Of a stretch of DNA of 54,722 nt, positions 15,894 through 24,089 are shown piece by piece. The notes under the pieces were generated by a model, which ran no database searches, was not told where the DNA came from, and saw nothing but the letters and a program-made list of their open reading frames with translations. The position numbers and the translations under genes were made by a program. How positions within the stretch are numbered: the stretch's first letter is position 1; each line of letters begins with the position of its first letter. The stretch is from Alphaproteobacteria bacterium (GTDB lineage: Bacteria > Pseudomonadota > Alphaproteobacteria > SMXS01). Location of the stretch: positions 1-54,722 of the forward strand of contig WGNW01000062.1 in NCBI GenBank assembly GCA_016124315.1. The letters run 5' to 3'.

Positions 15894-17606
15894 GTGGCGG
15901 GTCAGCTCTGGCAGCCGCAACAGGAAATCGGCGCCTTGGCCGGAGTGGGAACCTACGAGTGGCGCCTCCCGGAAGACGCGCTCCGCTGGTCGACCGAACT
16001 GCTGAACGTCTACGGCGTCACGTCCGCCCCGGAGGACCGAAGCGGCTTCTTCGCCCTTGTCCATCCGGAGGATCGCGCCCGGGTCGAGGCGGAAGTCGCC
16101 GCCTTCCTGGCGGACGGCACCGACTACGAGCACGAATTCCGCATCGTCCGGCCCGACGGCGGCGTCCGGGTGATCCACGACCGGGGCATGATCGAGCGGG
16201 ACGGCAGCGGCGCGGTGACCGCCCTGCGCGGCGTCGCCCTCGACGTGACGAGGCAGCGGCAACGGCGGGCGGACGCGGCGCCGGAAAGCAACGTCGCCTA
16301 TTTCCATGCGCTGGCCGACCACATCAGCCAGCTGGCGTGGATGGCCGACGGAACGGGCTGGATCTACTGGTACAATCGGCGCTGGTTCGACTACACGGGC
16401 ACCACCCTGGACGAGATGGCCGGCTGGGGCTGGACGAAGGTCCACCACCCCGACCACGTCGACAGGGTCGTCGAGAAGATATCCAGGTCGTTCCAGACCG
16501 GCGAACCCTGGGAGGACACCTTTCCGCTGCGCGGCGCCGACGGCGAGTATCGCTGGTTCCTGTCGCGGGCGCTGCCGGTCCGCGGCGACGACGGCACCAT
16601 CGCCTGCTGGTTCGGCACCAACACGGACGTGACCGAACAGCGCGAGGCCGAACGCCAGCTGCGGGAAGGCGAGGAGCGCTTCCGGGCCCTCGCGGAATCC
16701 ATGCCCCAGCTCGTGTGGACCGCCGGCAACGACGGCCGGGTCGACTACTACAACTCCCGCGTCCGCCACTACGCCGTGTCGGAAGGCGGCGAGACCGCCG
16801 GATGGCTCTGGAAAGGGCTGCTGCACGAAAGAGACCTGCAGGCCACCATGGAGGCCTGGTACGAAGCCGCCGCCGCAGGCCAGGACTACGCCTTCTCCCA
16901 CCGGCTGCGGATGGCGGACGGTTCCTATCGCTGGCACCTGAGCCGCGCGGTTCCCGTGGCGGCTCCGGGCGGCACACGCTGGTATGGGACCGCCACCGAC
17001 ATCCACGACCTGCGCGAAGCCCAGGAACACCGCCAGCTGCTCATCTCGGAGCTCAACCACCGGGTGAAGAACACGCTCACGCTGGTGCAGAGCGTCGCGC
17101 AGCAGACCTTCCGCAAGGACGACCTTACGGCGGGGAAAGTCGACGATTTCGCGGCGCGGCTGCGAGCCCTGGCCGGCGCCCACGACATCCTCACCCGTGA
17201 AAGCTGGCAGGACATGCCGCTGGCCGAGGCCGCCCAGCAGGCCGTCGAATCCTGCGGCATATCCGGGGAGCGCGTCGTTCTCTCGGGGCCGGCGGTCACC
17301 CTGCCCTCGCGCACCGGCGTGGTGATAAGCATGGCGATCCACGAGCTCTGCACCAACGCCATCAAGTACGGCGCCCTGTCGGCGGAGGACGGCACGGTGT
17401 CGCTGGATTGGACGGTCGACGAAACCCATGGTCGACGCCTGCGCATGGAATGGCGGGAACGGGGCGGCCCGACGGTTTCGCCGCCCGTACACGAAGGCTT
17501 CGGCTCGCGCCTCATCAAGCGGGGGCTTGCGGCCGAACTCGACGGCAGCGTGTCCATGGACTTCAGGCCGGAAGGCCTGATCTGCATCGTCGAAGGACAT
17601 CTTTGA
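15894..17606 (+). CDS. PAS-PAS-PAS sensor histidine kinase, HWE family
   Basis: A 570-aa kinase with no transmembrane segment, so it is a soluble sensor. Three PAS repeats are visible; each ends in a typical PAC stretch (D-V-T-R-Q-R, T-D-V-T-E-Q-R-E-A, T-D-I-H-D-L-R-E-A). The kinase core has the phospho-acceptor in S-E-L-N-H-R-V-K-N-T-L, the E-S-W of the HWE region, an N box M-A-I-H-E-L-C-T-N-A-I-K-Y-G, and G-F-G-S-R-L-I-K. The GTG at 15894 has GGAGGAG 7 bases before it and replaces longer in-frame starts. HWE kinases often feed the PhyR/NepR/EcfG general stress response. No response regulator is next to it, so its target is unknown. Confidence 0.92.
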   Translation: MAGQLWQPQQEIGALAGVGTYEWRLPEDALRWSTELLNVYGVTSAPEDRSGFFALVHPEDRARVEAEVAAFLADGTDYEHEFRIVRPDGGVRVIHDRGMIERDGSGAVTALRGVALDVTRQRQRRADAAPESNVAYFHALADHISQLAWMADGTGWIYWYNRRWFDYTGTTLDEMAGWGWTKVHHPDHVDRVVEKISRSFQTGEPWEDTFPLRGADGEYRWFLSRALPVRGDDGTIACWFGTNTDVTEQREAERQLREGEERFRALAESMPQLVWTAGNDGRVDYYNSRVRHYAVSEGGETAGWLWKGLLHERDLQATMEAWYEAAAAGQDYAFSHRLRMADGSYRWHLSRAVPVAAPGGTRWYGTATDIHDLREAQEHRQLLISELNHRVKNTLTLVQSVAQQTFRKDDLTAGKVDDFAARLRALAGAHDILTRESWQDMPLAEAAQQAVESCGISGERVVLSGPAVTLPSRTGVVISMAIHELCTNAIKYGALSAEDGTVSLDWTVDETHGRRLRMEWRERGGPTVSPPVHEGFGSRLIKRGLAAELDGSVSMDFRPEGLICIVEGHL

Positions 17607-17654
17607 GACGGAATCTTCGCCCGCCGCAAAGAGCCGCCTCGGGGCATCCCCGGG

Positions 17655-17939
17655 TCAGGGGGTGACGGTCACGCCCCGCCAGAACGCGACCCGGCCACGG
17701 ATCTGCTGTGCCGCCGCCTTCGGCTCCGGGTAGTACCAAACGGCGTCCCGGTTCTCTTCGCCGTCCACCACCAGGCTGTAGTAGTGGGCCGTGCCCTTCC
17801 AGGGACACACCGTGGTCGTGTCGCTGGGCTTCACCAGATCGCGCCGCAGCGTGTTCTCCGGAAAATAGTGGTTGCCTTCGACGACGACGGTGTCGTCGGA
17901 TTCCGCGATCACCGTCCCATGCCATTCCGCGCGCGCCAT
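17655..17939 (-). CDS. DUF427 family protein
   Basis: A 94-aa protein with the DUF427 pattern: [32 protein letters not shown], and [10 protein letters not shown] at the expected spacing. The C-P-W-K-G-x-A-x-Y motif is nearly diagnostic. The ATG at 17939 follows GGGAG; a longer in-frame start at 18008 would cross a region with no similarity. The family's role is unknown. It converges on the sensor kinase with 48 bases between the stops. Confidence 0.9.
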   Translation of the reverse strand: MARAEWHGTVIAESDDTVVVEGNHYFPENTLRRDLVKPSDTTTVCPWKGTAHYYSLVVDGEENRDAVWYYPEPKAAAQQIRGRVAFWRGVTVTP

Positions 17940-17995
17940 CGCTTGCTCCCGCACTACGCCCCCGCCGGCAAAACTACACCCGATGCCGCCGTTCA

Positions 17996-18021
17996 GGAAC
18001 CGCCGCACGGCTTCGAACGTT
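17996..18021 (+). promoter_or_regulatory. EcfG-type general stress promoter upstream of DUF1328 gene
   Basis: GGAAC at 17996-18000, a 17-base spacer, then CGTT at 18018-18021: an exact match to the alphaproteobacterial EcfG consensus. Transcription would start near 18028, about 24 bases before the DUF1328 ATG. The CGTT is also the centre of the palindrome CGAACGTTCG (18014-18023). Motif and distances are seen; use by EcfG is inferred. Confidence 0.65.
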
Positions 18022-18051
18022 CGCTTCGGTGTTCAATCCGGAGGTATCACC

Positions 18052-18225
18052 ATGCTCAAATGGGCTCTGATCTTCTTCGTCATTGCCGTCATCGCCGGCC
18101 TGCTCGGCTTCACCGGGGTCGCGGGCGCCGCGGCCAGCATCGCCAAGTTTCTCTTCTTCCTGGCCATCGCCATCTTCGTGATCTTCCTTGCCATCGGCAT
18201 ATTCATAGGCAAGTCGATCACCTGA
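18052..18225 (+). CDS. DUF1328 family small membrane protein
   Basis: A 57-aa very hydrophobic protein ([16 protein letters not shown], then [13 protein letters not shown]), the standard form of DUF1328 proteins such as E. coli YtjA. It spans the membrane twice. GGAGG lies 8 bases before the ATG at 18052. Members of this family are often general-stress induced in alphaproteobacteria, which fits the exact EcfG-type promoter upstream. The molecular role is unknown. Confidence 0.93.
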   Translation: MLKWALIFFVIAVIAGLLGFTGVAGAAASIAKFLFFLAIAIFVIFLAIGIFIGKSIT

Positions 18226-18301
18226 TCCGAACCCTGTCGTGGCGTGGCGTGGCGGGCGTGCCCCGCTGGCCGCGCCTCGCCCTCTTTGCCCGACGAGCCA
18301 T

Positions 18302-19264
18302 ATGCCGGACATCACCGTCGATTCCCACACCAAGTTCTTCATTCTTCTCAACGCCGGCTCCGGCCGGCAGGACGCCGACGACAAGCAGGCGCTGATCGAT
18401 CGCATCCTCAGCGAAGGCGGACGCGCCCATCAGGTGATCCTGATCGAGAAGCCGGAGCGCATCCTCGAAACCGCCCGCGAGGCGATCGCCCTGGCCCGCG
18501 ACGCCGGCGGTGCCGTGGTCGTGGCCGGCGGCGACGGCACCATCAACGCGGTGGCGCCGCTGGTGATGGGCAGTGGCTGCGCCTTCGGCGTGCTGCCGCA
18601 GGGCACCTTCAACTATTTCTGCCGCAGCCACGGCATTCCGACCGATTTCGAAGAATCGGTGCGGGCCCTGCTGACGGCCCGGGCCGTGCCGGTGCAGATC
18701 GGCCTGGTCAACGACCGGCCGTTCCTGGTCAACGCCAGCCTCGGCCTCTATCCGGAGCTGATGGAGGAGCGCGAGCGCTTCAAACAGGCCCATGGTCGCA
18801 GCCGGCTGAACGCCTTCATCGCCAGCGTGCCGACCCTGCTGCGCCACCACCGCCAGCTCCACCTGCGCATCGAGAGCCAGGGCATCACCCAGGAGGTGCA
18901 CACGCCCACCCTGTTCGTCGGCAACAACCGCCTGCAGCTCGAGCAGATCGGCTACCCCTTCGCCGAGGAAGTGGACGAGGGCCACCTCGCCGCCCTGCGC
19001 CTGATGCCCACCAGCCCGCCGGCGATGCTGTGGCTGCTGATGCTGGTGGCGGCGGGCCGCCTGGGCGAGGCGGACAACGTCATCAACTTCACCTTCCGCA
19101 GCATCACCGTCACGCCCTCCCGGTTCTCCCGGGCGACGCGGATGAAGGTGGCGCTGGACGGCGAGATCATGTGGTTCGATACGCCGCTCGAGTTCCGCGT
19201 GGCGCCGCAGCCGCTCTATACTCTGATTCCGGACGAGGGAGCGGCACCGGAAGAGTCGCAATGA
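18302..19264 (+). CDS. Diacylglycerol kinase-family lipid kinase
   Basis: A 320-aa protein with the DAGK catalytic signature: N-A-G-S-G near residue 17, V-V-A-G-G-D-G-T-I-N at 74-82, and G-V-L-P-Q-G-T-F-N-Y-F around 100. The later V-N-A-S-L-G-L-Y-P and the C-terminal beta-sandwich part with V-A-L-D-G-E complete the family pattern. It uses ATP to phosphorylate a lipid such as diacylglycerol or a sphingosine-like base. The ATG at 18302 is chosen by family fit; the frame is open back to 18239. Its stop overlaps the next start in ATGA, so it is coupled to the metallophosphoesterase. Confidence 0.92.
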   Translation: MPDITVDSHTKFFILLNAGSGRQDADDKQALIDRILSEGGRAHQVILIEKPERILETAREAIALARDAGGAVVVAGGDGTINAVAPLVMGSGCAFGVLPQGTFNYFCRSHGIPTDFEESVRALLTARAVPVQIGLVNDRPFLVNASLGLYPELMEERERFKQAHGRSRLNAFIASVPTLLRHHRQLHLRIESQGITQEVHTPTLFVGNNRLQLEQIGYPFAEEVDEGHLAALRLMPTSPPAMLWLLMLVAAGRLGEADNVINFTFRSITVTPSRFSRATRMKVALDGEIMWFDTPLEFRVAPQPLYTLIPDEGAAPEESQ

Positions 19265-20070
19265 AGCTGATCCAGATCTCCGACCCCCACTTCGGCACCG
19301 AGCGGCCGCCGGTGGTGGAGGCCTTGGCCAGACTGGTGCGGGACGAGCGTCCGGATATGCTGATCGTCTCGGGCGACCTCACCCAGCGGGCGCGCCGCAG
19401 CCAGTTCGACGCCGCCCGCGCCTTCTTCGACCGTCTGGACGTCCGGCCCACGCTGGTCATCCCCGGCAACCACGACGTCCCGCTCTACAATATCGCGATG
19501 CGCGCCCTCGACCCCTATGCGGGCTTCCGCCGGGCGTTCGGGGACGAATTGGAACCCACCTTCGAGAGCGACGAGGTGATGGCGCTGACGGTGAGGACCA
19601 CCCGCCGCTACCGGCACATTGACGGCGAAGTCTCCGGCGAGCAGATCGACCGGGTGGCGACGCGACTCGCGGCGGCCGGCGACAGCCAGCTTCGCATCGT
19701 GGTCACCCACCAGCCGGTCGCCGTCACGCGAGCCGAGGACGAGATCGACCTGCTGCATGGCCACGAAGCCGCGGTGCGCCGCTGGTCGCAGGCCGGCGCC
19801 GACCTGATCCTCGGCGGCCACATCCACCTGCCCTACATCGCCGCCCTGCACGAGCGGCACGCCGACCTGCCTCGCCGGATGTGGGCGGTCCAGGCGGGAA
19901 CCGCGACCTCCTGGCGGATCCGCCACGACGCGGGCAACTCCGTCAACCTGATCCGCTACGACGAACCCGGACACTGCCGCGTGGAGCGCTGGGACTACAA
20001 GGACGACGCCGACGGTTTTTCCGCCGTCGCAGTCGACGACATGGTCCTCGATAGGGTAAAACAGGCGTGA
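19261..20070 (+). CDS. Metallophosphoesterase (calcineurin-like)
   Basis: A 269-aa phosphoesterase with all metal-site motifs in order: D8-P-H10 at the start, V-S-G-D-L-T-Q, V-I-P-G-N-H-D-V, V-V-T-H-Q-P and G-G-H-I-H-L. It resembles cyclic-nucleotide or phospholipid phosphodiesterases of the CpdA/Icc type. The start overlaps the lipid kinase stop (ATGA). Coupling to a lipid kinase suggests a paired phosphorylation and dephosphorylation role on lipids or head groups (inference). Confidence 0.92.
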   Translation: MKLIQISDPHFGTERPPVVEALARLVRDERPDMLIVSGDLTQRARRSQFDAARAFFDRLDVRPTLVIPGNHDVPLYNIAMRALDPYAGFRRAFGDELEPTFESDEVMALTVRTTRRYRHIDGEVSGEQIDRVATRLAAAGDSQLRIVVTHQPVAVTRAEDEIDLLHGHEAAVRRWSQAGADLILGGHIHLPYIAALHERHADLPRRMWAVQAGTATSWRIRHDAGNSVNLIRYDEPGHCRVERWDYKDDADGFSAVAVDDMVLDRVKQA

Positions 20071-20102
20071 CTTAATTCACGCGTGACTTTGACGGCGCCG
20101 TC
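20065..20102. promoter_or_regulatory. Palindromes upstream of the P450 gene
   Basis: A hairpin GCGTGA (20065-20070), loop CTTAAT, TCACGC (20077-20082) straddles the stop of the phosphoesterase. The perfect palindrome GACGGCGCCGTC (20091-20102) follows. They lie within 64 bases of the P450 ATG and may be a weak terminator plus an operator; neither is proven. Confidence 0.35.
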
Positions 20103-20128
20103 GGCGCCGCCCCACGGGGAGAATCGGA

Positions 20129-21406
20129 ATGAACAAGGAAGCCACGGGCTGCCCCTTCAAGTCGGCCGCCGAGATCAACTTCATGGACCCGGTCGTCCAG
20201 GAAAACTGGTTCGACGCCTACGACGTGCTGCGCGAGGAGGCGCCGGTCTACTTCATGCCGGAGATCGGCATGTACGTGCTGACCCGCTACGAGGACATCG
20301 AATATGTCGTCCGCCGCCCGGAGCTGTTCACCGCCGGTCCGGACGTTCAGTCCACCGAGCCGCTGATCAAGTACCCCGCCAACCGCGCGCTCTACGAGGA
20401 GAAGGGCTGGCGCCGCTATACGCCGCTGGGCGAGAACCTGCCCAAGCACGAGCACTACCGCGGGCTGGTCGATCCCAAGCTGACCATGACCGCCGTGCGC
20501 CAGCGCGAGCCGTTCATCCGCGCGACCATCAACGAGCTGATCGACACCTGGATCGACAAGGGCGAGATCGAGTTCATGAAGGAATTCGCCGAGCCGCTGC
20601 CGATGATCGTCATCGCCGAGCTGCTGGGCTTCCCGCGCATGGACCTGCCCAAGCTGAAGGAATGGTCGTTCGCCTGGGTCTGGCCGTTCTCCCGCGGCCT
20701 GACCGAGGAGCAGGAGCGCTGGGCCGTGGAGCGGCACATCGAGCTGCAGCACTACATCTTCGAGACCATGAAGGAGAAGCGGAAGAATCCGAAGGACGAC
20801 ATCATCACCCACCTGACGCAGACGGAGATCTTCGACGTGGAGCTGGACCGCAAGCGGCCGCTGCACGACAACGAGATCATCGGCATCACCGACCATCTGC
20901 TGATCGGCGGCAACGAGACGACGACCTTCGCCATCTCCAACGGGCTGTGGCTGCTGTTCCGCTTCCCCGAGGTCTACGCCGAGCTGCAGGCCGACCGGTC
21001 CAAGGTGAAGACCTTCGTCGAGGAGGTGCTGCGCCTCGAATCGCCGACCCAGGGCCTCTATCGCTTCGTCACCGAGGACGTCGAGATCGGCGGCGTGAAG
21101 GTGCCCAAGGGCGCCACGCTCAGCATCCGCTACGGCGCCGGCAATCACGACTACCGCAAGTTCCCCGATCCCGACGTGCCCAAGCTCGACCGCCGCAATG
21201 CCGGCCGCCACCTGGCCTTCAGCCTGGGCGAGCACCACTGCCCCGGCGCCTCGCTCAGCCGGTTCGAGCAGAACTGCGCCTGGGACGTGCTGCTGCAGCG
21301 GGTGAAGAACATGCGCCCCGTGGAGGCCAAGAACGACTACGGCCACGTCCACGGCATGTGGCTGCGGGCGCTCAAGGAACTGCACATCACCTTCGACAAG
21401 GCGTAG
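20129..21406 (+). CDS. Cytochrome P450
   Basis: A 425-aa bacterial class I P450. The I-helix oxygen-activating motif is L-I-G-G-N-E-T-T-T, the ExxR motif is in F-V-E-E-V-L-R, and the heme Cys ligand is in F-S-L-G-E-H-H-C-P-G-A. It hydroxylates an organic substrate with electrons normally supplied by a ferredoxin and reductase; none is encoded nearby. GGGGAG precedes the ATG at 20129. Possible substrates include terpenoids, alkanes or aromatic compounds; the sequence does not decide. A convergent SDR gene lies beyond an inverted-repeat element. Confidence 0.94.
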   Translation: MNKEATGCPFKSAAEINFMDPVVQENWFDAYDVLREEAPVYFMPEIGMYVLTRYEDIEYVVRRPELFTAGPDVQSTEPLIKYPANRALYEEKGWRRYTPLGENLPKHEHYRGLVDPKLTMTAVRQREPFIRATINELIDTWIDKGEIEFMKEFAEPLPMIVIAELLGFPRMDLPKLKEWSFAWVWPFSRGLTEEQERWAVERHIELQHYIFETMKEKRKNPKDDIITHLTQTEIFDVELDRKRPLHDNEIIGITDHLLIGGNETTTFAISNGLWLLFRFPEVYAELQADRSKVKTFVEEVLRLESPTQGLYRFVTEDVEIGGVKVPKGATLSIRYGAGNHDYRKFPDPDVPKLDRRNAGRHLAFSLGEHHCPGASLSRFEQNCAWDVLLQRVKNMRPVEAKNDYGHVHGMWLRALKELHITFDKA

Positions 21407-21438
21407 GCGACGCGGCCTATCTGAAGCCGTCATCCCCT

Positions 21439-21554
21439 ACTTGTTCGGGGATCCATGCGTGGGACGATACGATCCGTGTCGGTCGGCACCCGCGCAGGGT
21501 CCAATCTTGCAGCGCTCCTGCTCGCACGGCGACGGATCCCCGAACAAGTCGGGG
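21439..21554. repeat. Inverted-repeat element with perfect 16-bp arms
   Basis: The left arm ACTTGTTCGGGGATCC (21439-21454) is the exact reverse complement of GGATCCCCGAACAAGT (21534-21549), 79 bases apart. Homology continues outward imperfectly (8 of 11). The right side also folds alone, CCCCGA-acaag-TCGGGG (21538-21554). Motifs of this kind (CCCCGACTTGTTCGGGG) recur between genes in many alphaproteobacterial genomes. The element sits between convergent P450 and SDR stops and may act as a bidirectional terminator or be a REP/MITE-like unit. Confidence 0.7.
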
Positions 21555-21582
21555 CTGACCGTGTGCAGGCAATCCGCCTCCC

Positions 21583-22341
21583 CTACAGGATCATCCCGCC
21601 GTCGACCGAGAACACCGCGCCGGTGGCGAAGCGGGCCTCGTCCGACGCCAGGTAGAGCACGATGCTGGCGATGTCGGAGGGCTGGCCGATGAAGCCGATG
21701 GGATGGCTCGCCTCGAAGCCCTTCAGCATGGCGTCCGGGTCGGCCACCTGGGCCAGCACCTTGTCGATGATCGGCGTGCGCACGGCGCCCGGCGCCACGG
21801 CGTTGCAGCGGATGCCGTAGCGCTTCTCGCCGCAATGCAGGGCGATGGACTTGGTGGCGGCGATCACCGCGGCCTTGGCGGCGTTGTAGGCGCACAGGCC
21901 GGGGCTGGACTTGATGCCGGCGCCGGACGCCATGTTGACGATGGACCCGCCGCCGGTGCGCTTCATCAGGCCGATGGCGGCGCGGCAGCCCCAGAACACG
22001 CTGTCCACGTCGACGTCGAAGGTCTTGCGCCACTGGTCGTAGTTGAGATCCTCGATGGACCCCATCAGGGTGATGCCGGCATTGTTGACCATCACGTCGA
22101 GGCGGCCGTGGTCCCGCTCGACGGCCGCCATCACCTCGTCCCAGCGCGGGCCGCTGGTGACGTCGTGGGCGAGGAAAGTGGCGCCGGCGCCGATCGCCGC
22201 CGCCACGTCGGCGCCCGCCTTCTCGTCGATGTCGGTAAGCACGACGGTCGCGCCCTCCCCGGCCAGCCGTTCGGCGATGGCCTTGCCCAGCCCCGAGGCC
22301 GCGCCCGTGACCATGGCGATCTTGCCGTCCACTCGTCCCAT
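21583..22341 (-). CDS. Short-chain dehydrogenase/reductase (SDR)
   Basis: A 252-aa classical SDR. The cofactor loop is T-G-A-A-S-G-L-G-K near residue 11, N-N-A-G-I is present, and the active site is S.. Y-N-A-A-K with Y-x-x-x-K in C-A-Y-N-A-A-K-A-A. It closes with G-A-V-F-S-V-D-G-G-M. D-I-D after the second strand favours NAD over NADP. The ATG at 22341 has GGGGAGGAG before it. It probably oxidises a secondary alcohol or reduces a ketone; a link to products of the convergent P450 is plausible but unproven. Confidence 0.93.
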   Translation of the reverse strand: MGRVDGKIAMVTGAASGLGKAIAERLAGEGATVVLTDIDEKAGADVAAAIGAGATFLAHDVTSGPRWDEVMAAVERDHGRLDVMVNNAGITLMGSIEDLNYDQWRKTFDVDVDSVFWGCRAAIGLMKRTGGGSIVNMASGAGIKSSPGLCAYNAAKAAVIAATKSIALHCGEKRYGIRCNAVAPGAVRTPIIDKVLAQVADPDAMLKGFEASHPIGFIGQPSDIASIVLYLASDEARFATGAVFSVDGGMIL

Positions 22342-22402
22342 GTTCTCCTCCCCTGAAGATTTTCCCCACAATTCACGCCCGGTGACGGCGGGTCAACCCG
22401 CT

Positions 22403-23284
22403 TCAGGCGCCGAGGATGGCCAGTCCCCACGCGCCCGCCAGCACCAGCAGCGCCGCGGCGCCGCACAGCGCCTGCAGCAGCCGGCGGCCCGCGAGGTCGG
22501 CTCCCGCCCGGCCGAGCGCCAGGCCGACAAGGCCGCCCACGAAGAAGCCCGCCACATGGGCCCAGACATCGGTGTTCTCGCCGGCCGTGCCCATCAGTAC
22601 CAGCAGGGCGATGCCGGCGGCGATCGGCGCCCAGCGGCGGACGCCCCGGTGCCACGGCGCGGTTTCGGAGACCTGGGTAAAGCCTGCCATCAGCCCCAGA
22701 CCCGAAAAAATGGCCGTGGAGGCACCGATGGAGGTGTGGGCAGCGGGATGGATGACGGCGTTGATCTCGTTGCCGAGCGCGCCGGTCAGCAGCACGGCGA
22801 GCCAGGTCACCCCCGAGCCGACGGTGAGCGCCAACAGCAGGCCGACGACCGAGCCGGCGAGCAGGTTGCCGACCAGGTGGCCGAAATTGGCGTGCAGGCA
22901 GAGCGCCGTCACGGTGCGCCACCACTGCCCATCGGCGACGAGCCCTGCGTTGGCGGCGCCGTCGAGAAACCAGTGCACGCCGAAGGCATCCTGCATACTG
23001 GCGGAATAGAAGAACGCCATCACGGCGCAGAACGCGAGCGGCGCCTCGACCCGCGGCACGAAGGGACGCAATCGCCGGCGGCGGCGGACCCGCTGGCTTT
23101 CCTCCTCGTCATAGGCGGCCAGGTTCTCGCGGGCGCGGGCCTCTTCCTCGGGCGACACCAGCAGGACGAAGCCGCCGTCCTCGACGGCGGTCGTCACCTT
23201 GATGCCGACGGCCGCCAGCACCAGCGCGTGCTGATCGGCGTCAGCGCGGGTCGCGCATTCCCTTGCCGGGACGAGGTCGGTCAT
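22403..23284 (-). CDS. Rhomboid family intramembrane serine protease
   Basis: A 293-aa protein with a soluble N-terminal domain (about 80 residues, Arg-rich end) and six or more membrane helices. Rhomboid catalytic residues are visible: H131-A-N-F-G-H136-L-V-G-N140, S189 in I-G-A-S-T-A-I-F, and H243 in V-W-A-H-V-A-G-F. The Ser lies in G-A-S-T instead of the usual G-A-S-G, a mild deviation. Rhomboids cut membrane proteins within the bilayer. Its stop is 61 bases before the SDR start. Confidence 0.9.
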   Translation of the reverse strand: MTDLVPARECATRADADQHALVLAAVGIKVTTAVEDGGFVLLVSPEEEARARENLAAYDEEESQRVRRRRRLRPFVPRVEAPLAFCAVMAFFYSASMQDAFGVHWFLDGAANAGLVADGQWWRTVTALCLHANFGHLVGNLLAGSVVGLLLALTVGSGVTWLAVLLTGALGNEINAVIHPAAHTSIGASTAIFSGLGLMAGFTQVSETAPWHRGVRRWAPIAAGIALLVLMGTAGENTDVWAHVAGFFVGGLVGLALGRAGADLAGRRLLQALCGAAALLVLAGAWGLAILGA

Positions 23285-23305
23285 GGCGGGGCATGGTCCC
23301 TGCTG

Positions 23306-24013
23306 TCATTCGCACTCGCGGAAGCCCGAGTCCAGGCAGGCCTGCCGGAGCTGCCGCGCCTCCCCCATTTGTTGCGCGTCGAGTCGTTTTGCAAGGCGGG
23401 CGCGTTCCGCGGCGGCATGTTTCCAGCCGGTCGAGGCGGCGAGGTCGTACCAGAGATAGGCCCTGACGTCGCTCTGCTCGACGCCCAGTCCCCGTTCGTA
23501 GAGCGAGGCGAGCGCGACCCGGGCCGTGGGATTGCCGTGCTGGGCGGCGTAGCGGTACCACCATGCGGCCGAGTGGTAGTCCCGCGGGCGGCCTTCGCCG
23601 GCCTCGAGCATGGTGCCGAGATGAACCTGGGCGGACAGGTCGCCCTGGCGTGCCGCGGCGTCGTACCAGCGGGCCGCCGCCTCCAGGTCACGCGGCACGC
23701 CCATGCCGTTGTAGTAGAGGCCCGCGAGCGCCGATTGCGAGGCGGCGATGCCGTTCTCGGCGGCCACCTCGTACCATTTGGCGGCCTGCGCGTAGTCCTG
23801 CGGCACGCCCTGGCCCTGGGCGTACATCACGCCCAGCACCGAATAGGCCATGACGTTGCCCTCGTCGGCAAGCTGCCGGTAGAGCGTCTCGGCCTTCACG
23901 TAGTCGCCGCGCCGGTAGGCGGTGGTCGCCTCCTCGAGCGCGTCCGCCCGCGCCTGCCCCGCGGCCAGCGCCACCAGCAGAAATGCCGCGATCACGGTGA
24001 CCCAATGTCTCAT
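23306..24013 (-). CDS. Secreted Sel1-repeat (tetratricopeptide-like) protein
   Basis: A 235-aa protein with a Sec signal peptide (to about A-R-A). It then has a TPR-like opening (A-T-T-A-Y-R-R-G-D-Y-V-K-A-E-T-L-Y) and several Sel1 repeats of 36 residues with A-x-x-x-L-G-x-M-Y-x-x-G-x-G-V-P-x-D-Y and A-A-K-W-Y-x-x-A-A-x-x-G. These solenoids mediate protein interactions in the periplasm. The ATG at 24013 has GGGGAG at proper spacing; longer in-frame starts lack a signal peptide at their N-terminus. Confidence 0.88.
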   Translation of the reverse strand: MRHWVTVIAAFLLVALAAGQARADALEEATTAYRRGDYVKAETLYRQLADEGNVMAYSVLGVMYAQGQGVPQDYAQAAKWYEVAAENGIAASQSALAGLYYNGMGVPRDLEAAARWYDAAARQGDLSAQVHLGTMLEAGEGRPRDYHSAAWWYRYAAQHGNPTARVALASLYERGLGVEQSDVRAYLWYDLAASTGWKHAAAERARLAKRLDAQQMGEARQLRQACLDSGFRECE

Positions 24014-24089
24014 TGCCGGCTCCCCCATACCATGACCACTCACGTACCAGAAACGGCGGCGAATTGGGAGGGGAGCGAGGATGCGTCGG

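Noticed and set aside
15744..17600. Minus-strand frame opposite the HWE kinase
   Set aside because: No recognisable domain, and it covers a clear kinase gene; typical GC-rich antisense openness.
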